6,098 nucleotides of DNA from Methanosarcinales archaeon (lineage in GTDB: Archaea > Halobacteriota > Methanosarcinia > Methanosarcinales > Methanogasteraceae): the NCBI GenBank assembly GCA_030606635.1, contig JAUWGA010000105.1, forward strand, positions 1-6,098, given 5' to 3'. Positions 5,172-6,098 of the stretch are shown one piece after another. Below the pieces are notes generated by a model. The model ran no database searches and had not been told where the DNA came from. It worked only from the letters and a program-made list of their open reading frames with translations. The translations under genes were made by a program, and so were the position numbers. Numbering within the stretch: the first letter of the stretch is position 1; each line of letters starts with the position of its first letter.

Positions 5172-5396
5172 TCACTCCAGAAACAAGTTATTCAAATCCT
5201 CTTCCGACTCAATTTCAAAGATATTTCCTTTTCCGATATCTTTTTCACTTCCTCTTATCTGCTCCATCAGACCCCTGTCGCTCAAGATCTCTATGGTCTC
5301 TGTCAAGGATTCCATCTCCCCAATCAGACTTTCAAAATCCTCTTTACGCAGCACCACATCGTGCTCGACCTCTTTGATCCTCATAACGCTTACCAT
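5172..5396 (-). CDS. Type II antitoxin (Phd/YefM- or RelB-like), partner of the RelE-type toxin
   Basis: A 74-residue, strongly acidic protein directly upstream of the toxin. A short N-terminal strand-like segment (MRIKEVEHDVVLRKEDFESL) is followed by a helix with TIEILSDRGLMEQIRGSEKDI (34-54), the wording typical of antitoxins that wrap around RelE/YoeB-type toxins. The acidic tail is IESEEDLNNLFLE. A full Phd/YefM DNA-binding N-terminus is not obvious, so the exact family is uncertain; function rests on size, charge and position. A strong GAGGTGA Shine-Dalgarno (5407-5401) lies 4 bases before the ATG at 5396, and an in-frame ATG four codons later is a less well placed alternative. The gene is preceded by a promoter with repeated half-sites, expected for autoregulation by the toxin-antitoxin complex. 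Confidence 0.8.
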   Translation of the reverse strand: MVSVMRIKEVEHDVVLRKEDFESLIGEMESLTETIEILSDRGLMEQIRGSEKDIGKGNIFEIESEEDLNNLFLE

Positions 5397-5430
5397 TGCA
5401 TCACCTCTACTCTATGTAAGTTTGTACGGA

Positions 5431-5465
5431 TAGTATAGTTAACTACACGGCTCGCACTCGTGTAG
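5431..5465 (-). promoter_or_regulatory. Toxin-antitoxin promoter with three GTRTAG half-sites (putative operator)
   Basis: On the plus strand GTATAG (5433-5438), the inverted CTACAC (5443-5448) and GTGTAG (5460-5465) are three copies of one hexamer. The first pair gives the palindrome TAGTTAACTA (5436-5445); the second pair, extended to 7 bp as CTACACG and CGTGTAG, can form a hairpin with a 9-base loop. On the minus strand the first half-site forms the ACTATACTAT TATA-like element, centred about 39 bases before the antitoxin ATG, which predicts transcription start near 5410 and a short leader holding the Shine-Dalgarno. Binding here would block TATA-binding protein; autoregulation is the inferred purpose. 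The hairpin could also serve as the 3' end of the upstream phosphatase mRNA. Confidence 0.45.
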
Positions 5466-5499
5466 ACAATATCCAAAGTTTGCCGGCTCGGGACATTGC

Positions 5500-6098
5500 T
5501 CACCGGTCCAGCACGATCAGCGCCACATCCCGATCATCCTCGATACATGTTCCGTGAATCGGGTGATCGCCGCAGACGATAACGCACGTATTCCGTTCGA
5601 GATGCCTGCAAATCTCGCTTATGTGGCTATCGATGCGTTCTGCTGCATAAGCAAGTTCATCGAAACTCCGCGCCTCATGCGCATACCTGTCGATCGCCCT
5701 GAAATGAACCGCCATGAGAACCGGCTCGTGTTTCAGGAGATCAATCGTACGCTCCTTGATCTTTGCATCGTAGTCGAGCATGTCACTGCTATCGTCCACG
5801 CCTGCAACAAGATCGATCTTCGTCTTCATCGCTTCCGCGCCCTCGCTCTCGATCACGACCGCTGACTTGATGCCGCGCTCCTCTGCAAGCTCGAGTATCG
5901 ATTTGATCGGCGAGGTGCAGACGTCAGCAGTGGTGAATGTGCGGTGGGTGTCCGGATGGCATCCCGTGAGGATCGATGTGATCGCTGGCGTCGTGTGATC
6001 CGCCACAGCCTTGCACCTGACGACGGTTCCTCGCGTGTTGGGCATGTAGGGTTGCAACCGCTGGTACGTGAAATATCCGAGACTGTCAACGATTACCA
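5500..6098 (-). CDS. Alkaline-phosphatase-superfamily metalloenzyme (type I phosphodiesterase/pyrophosphatase-like), N-terminus beyond the window
   Basis: The frame is open to the right edge, where the visible protein begins VIVDSLGYFTYQ and continues for 198 residues. The first motif is the metal-binding aspartate at the end of the first beta-strand, so only a few N-terminal residues are probably missing. The rest of the superfamily set is present: DHTTPAITSILTG with the Thr nucleophile, GCHPDTH, AIDRYAHEA (metal Asp and His), and CGDHPIHGT (Asp-His and final His). The protein ends soon after the last motif, making it a compact, single-domain member of about 200-215 residues. It probably hydrolyses a phosphomonoester or phosphodiester, or another ester, using two metal ions; the substrate cannot be told. 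No membrane segment or signal peptide is visible in the part seen. An internal ATG at 6057 is not the true start, because it would remove the metal-binding aspartate. Confidence 0.85.
   Translation of the reverse strand, partial: VIVDSLGYFTYQRLQPYMPNTRGTVVRCKAVADHTTPAITSILTGCHPDTHRTFTTADVCTSPIKSILELAEERGIKSAVVIESEGAEAMKTKIDLVAGVDDSSDMLDYDAKIKERTIDLLKHEPVLMAVHFRAIDRYAHEARSFDELAYAAERIDSHISEICRHLERNTCVIVCGDHPIHGTCIEDDRDVALIVLDR

Noticed and set aside
5554..5998. Long plus-strand open frames opposite the phosphatase gene
   Set aside because: They are antisense shadows; the minus-strand frame carries all metal-binding motifs of the alkaline-phosphatase superfamily.

Overview
The window looks like a piece of a euryarchaeal chromosome. 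The archaeal eukaryotic-type primase small subunit (PriS) and the archaea-only tRNA(Ile2) 2-agmatinylcytidine synthetase (TiaS) settle the domain. TATA-like boxes lie about 26-30 bases before several start codons. The PriS wording and the mix of toxin-antitoxin genes resemble the Methanosarcinales / ANME / Syntrophoarchaeum side of the Euryarchaeota, but that placement is an inference from memory. All genes except hisI (and one speculative micropeptide) are on the minus strand.

Minus-strand layout, in transcription order (right to left). (1) 6098-5500: a compact alkaline-phosphatase-superfamily enzyme whose N-terminus runs off the window. (2) 5396-4877: a type II toxin-antitoxin pair, with a Phd/YefM- or RelB-like acidic antitoxin and a RelE/ParE-fold toxin, behind a promoter decorated with three GTRTAG half-sites. 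(3) hisI (4453-4818) on the plus strand, convergent with the toxin and divergent from tiaS. (4) tiaS (4345-3059), followed after 47 bases by a winged-helix regulator (3011-2226). (5) A tight operon of MNT nucleotidyltransferase (2081-1722), its HEPN/HI0074-type partner (1747-1358, overlapping by 26 bases), a 53-residue C-terminally truncated second MNT (1329-1168), and priS (1163-6), which starts 4 bases after the truncated MNT stop codon.

The most notable points are these. First, a short reading frame between the HEPN gene and priS is clearly the N-terminal half of a second minimal nucleotidyltransferase. Its catalytic GS-X10-DXD motif is intact, but the third acidic residue and C-terminal half are gone. 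This suggests that a second MNT/HEPN module was deleted right up to the start of priS. Second, priS has no visible promoter or Shine-Dalgarno of its own, so the essential primase appears tied to the toxin-antitoxin operon. Third, the tiaS/hisI divergent intergenic DNA is a GTT/GCT/GTG-rich repeat tract. On the plus strand it reads as a 29-residue Val/Ala/Leu membrane-like peptide ending in Arg-Arg-Phe; it could equally be a C/A-rich unstructured tiaS leader. Fourth, the RelE-type module has a plausible autoregulatory operator overlapping its TATA box.

No tRNA, rRNA, CRISPR array or insertion sequence is visible. No gene-free stretch exceeds about 145 bases.
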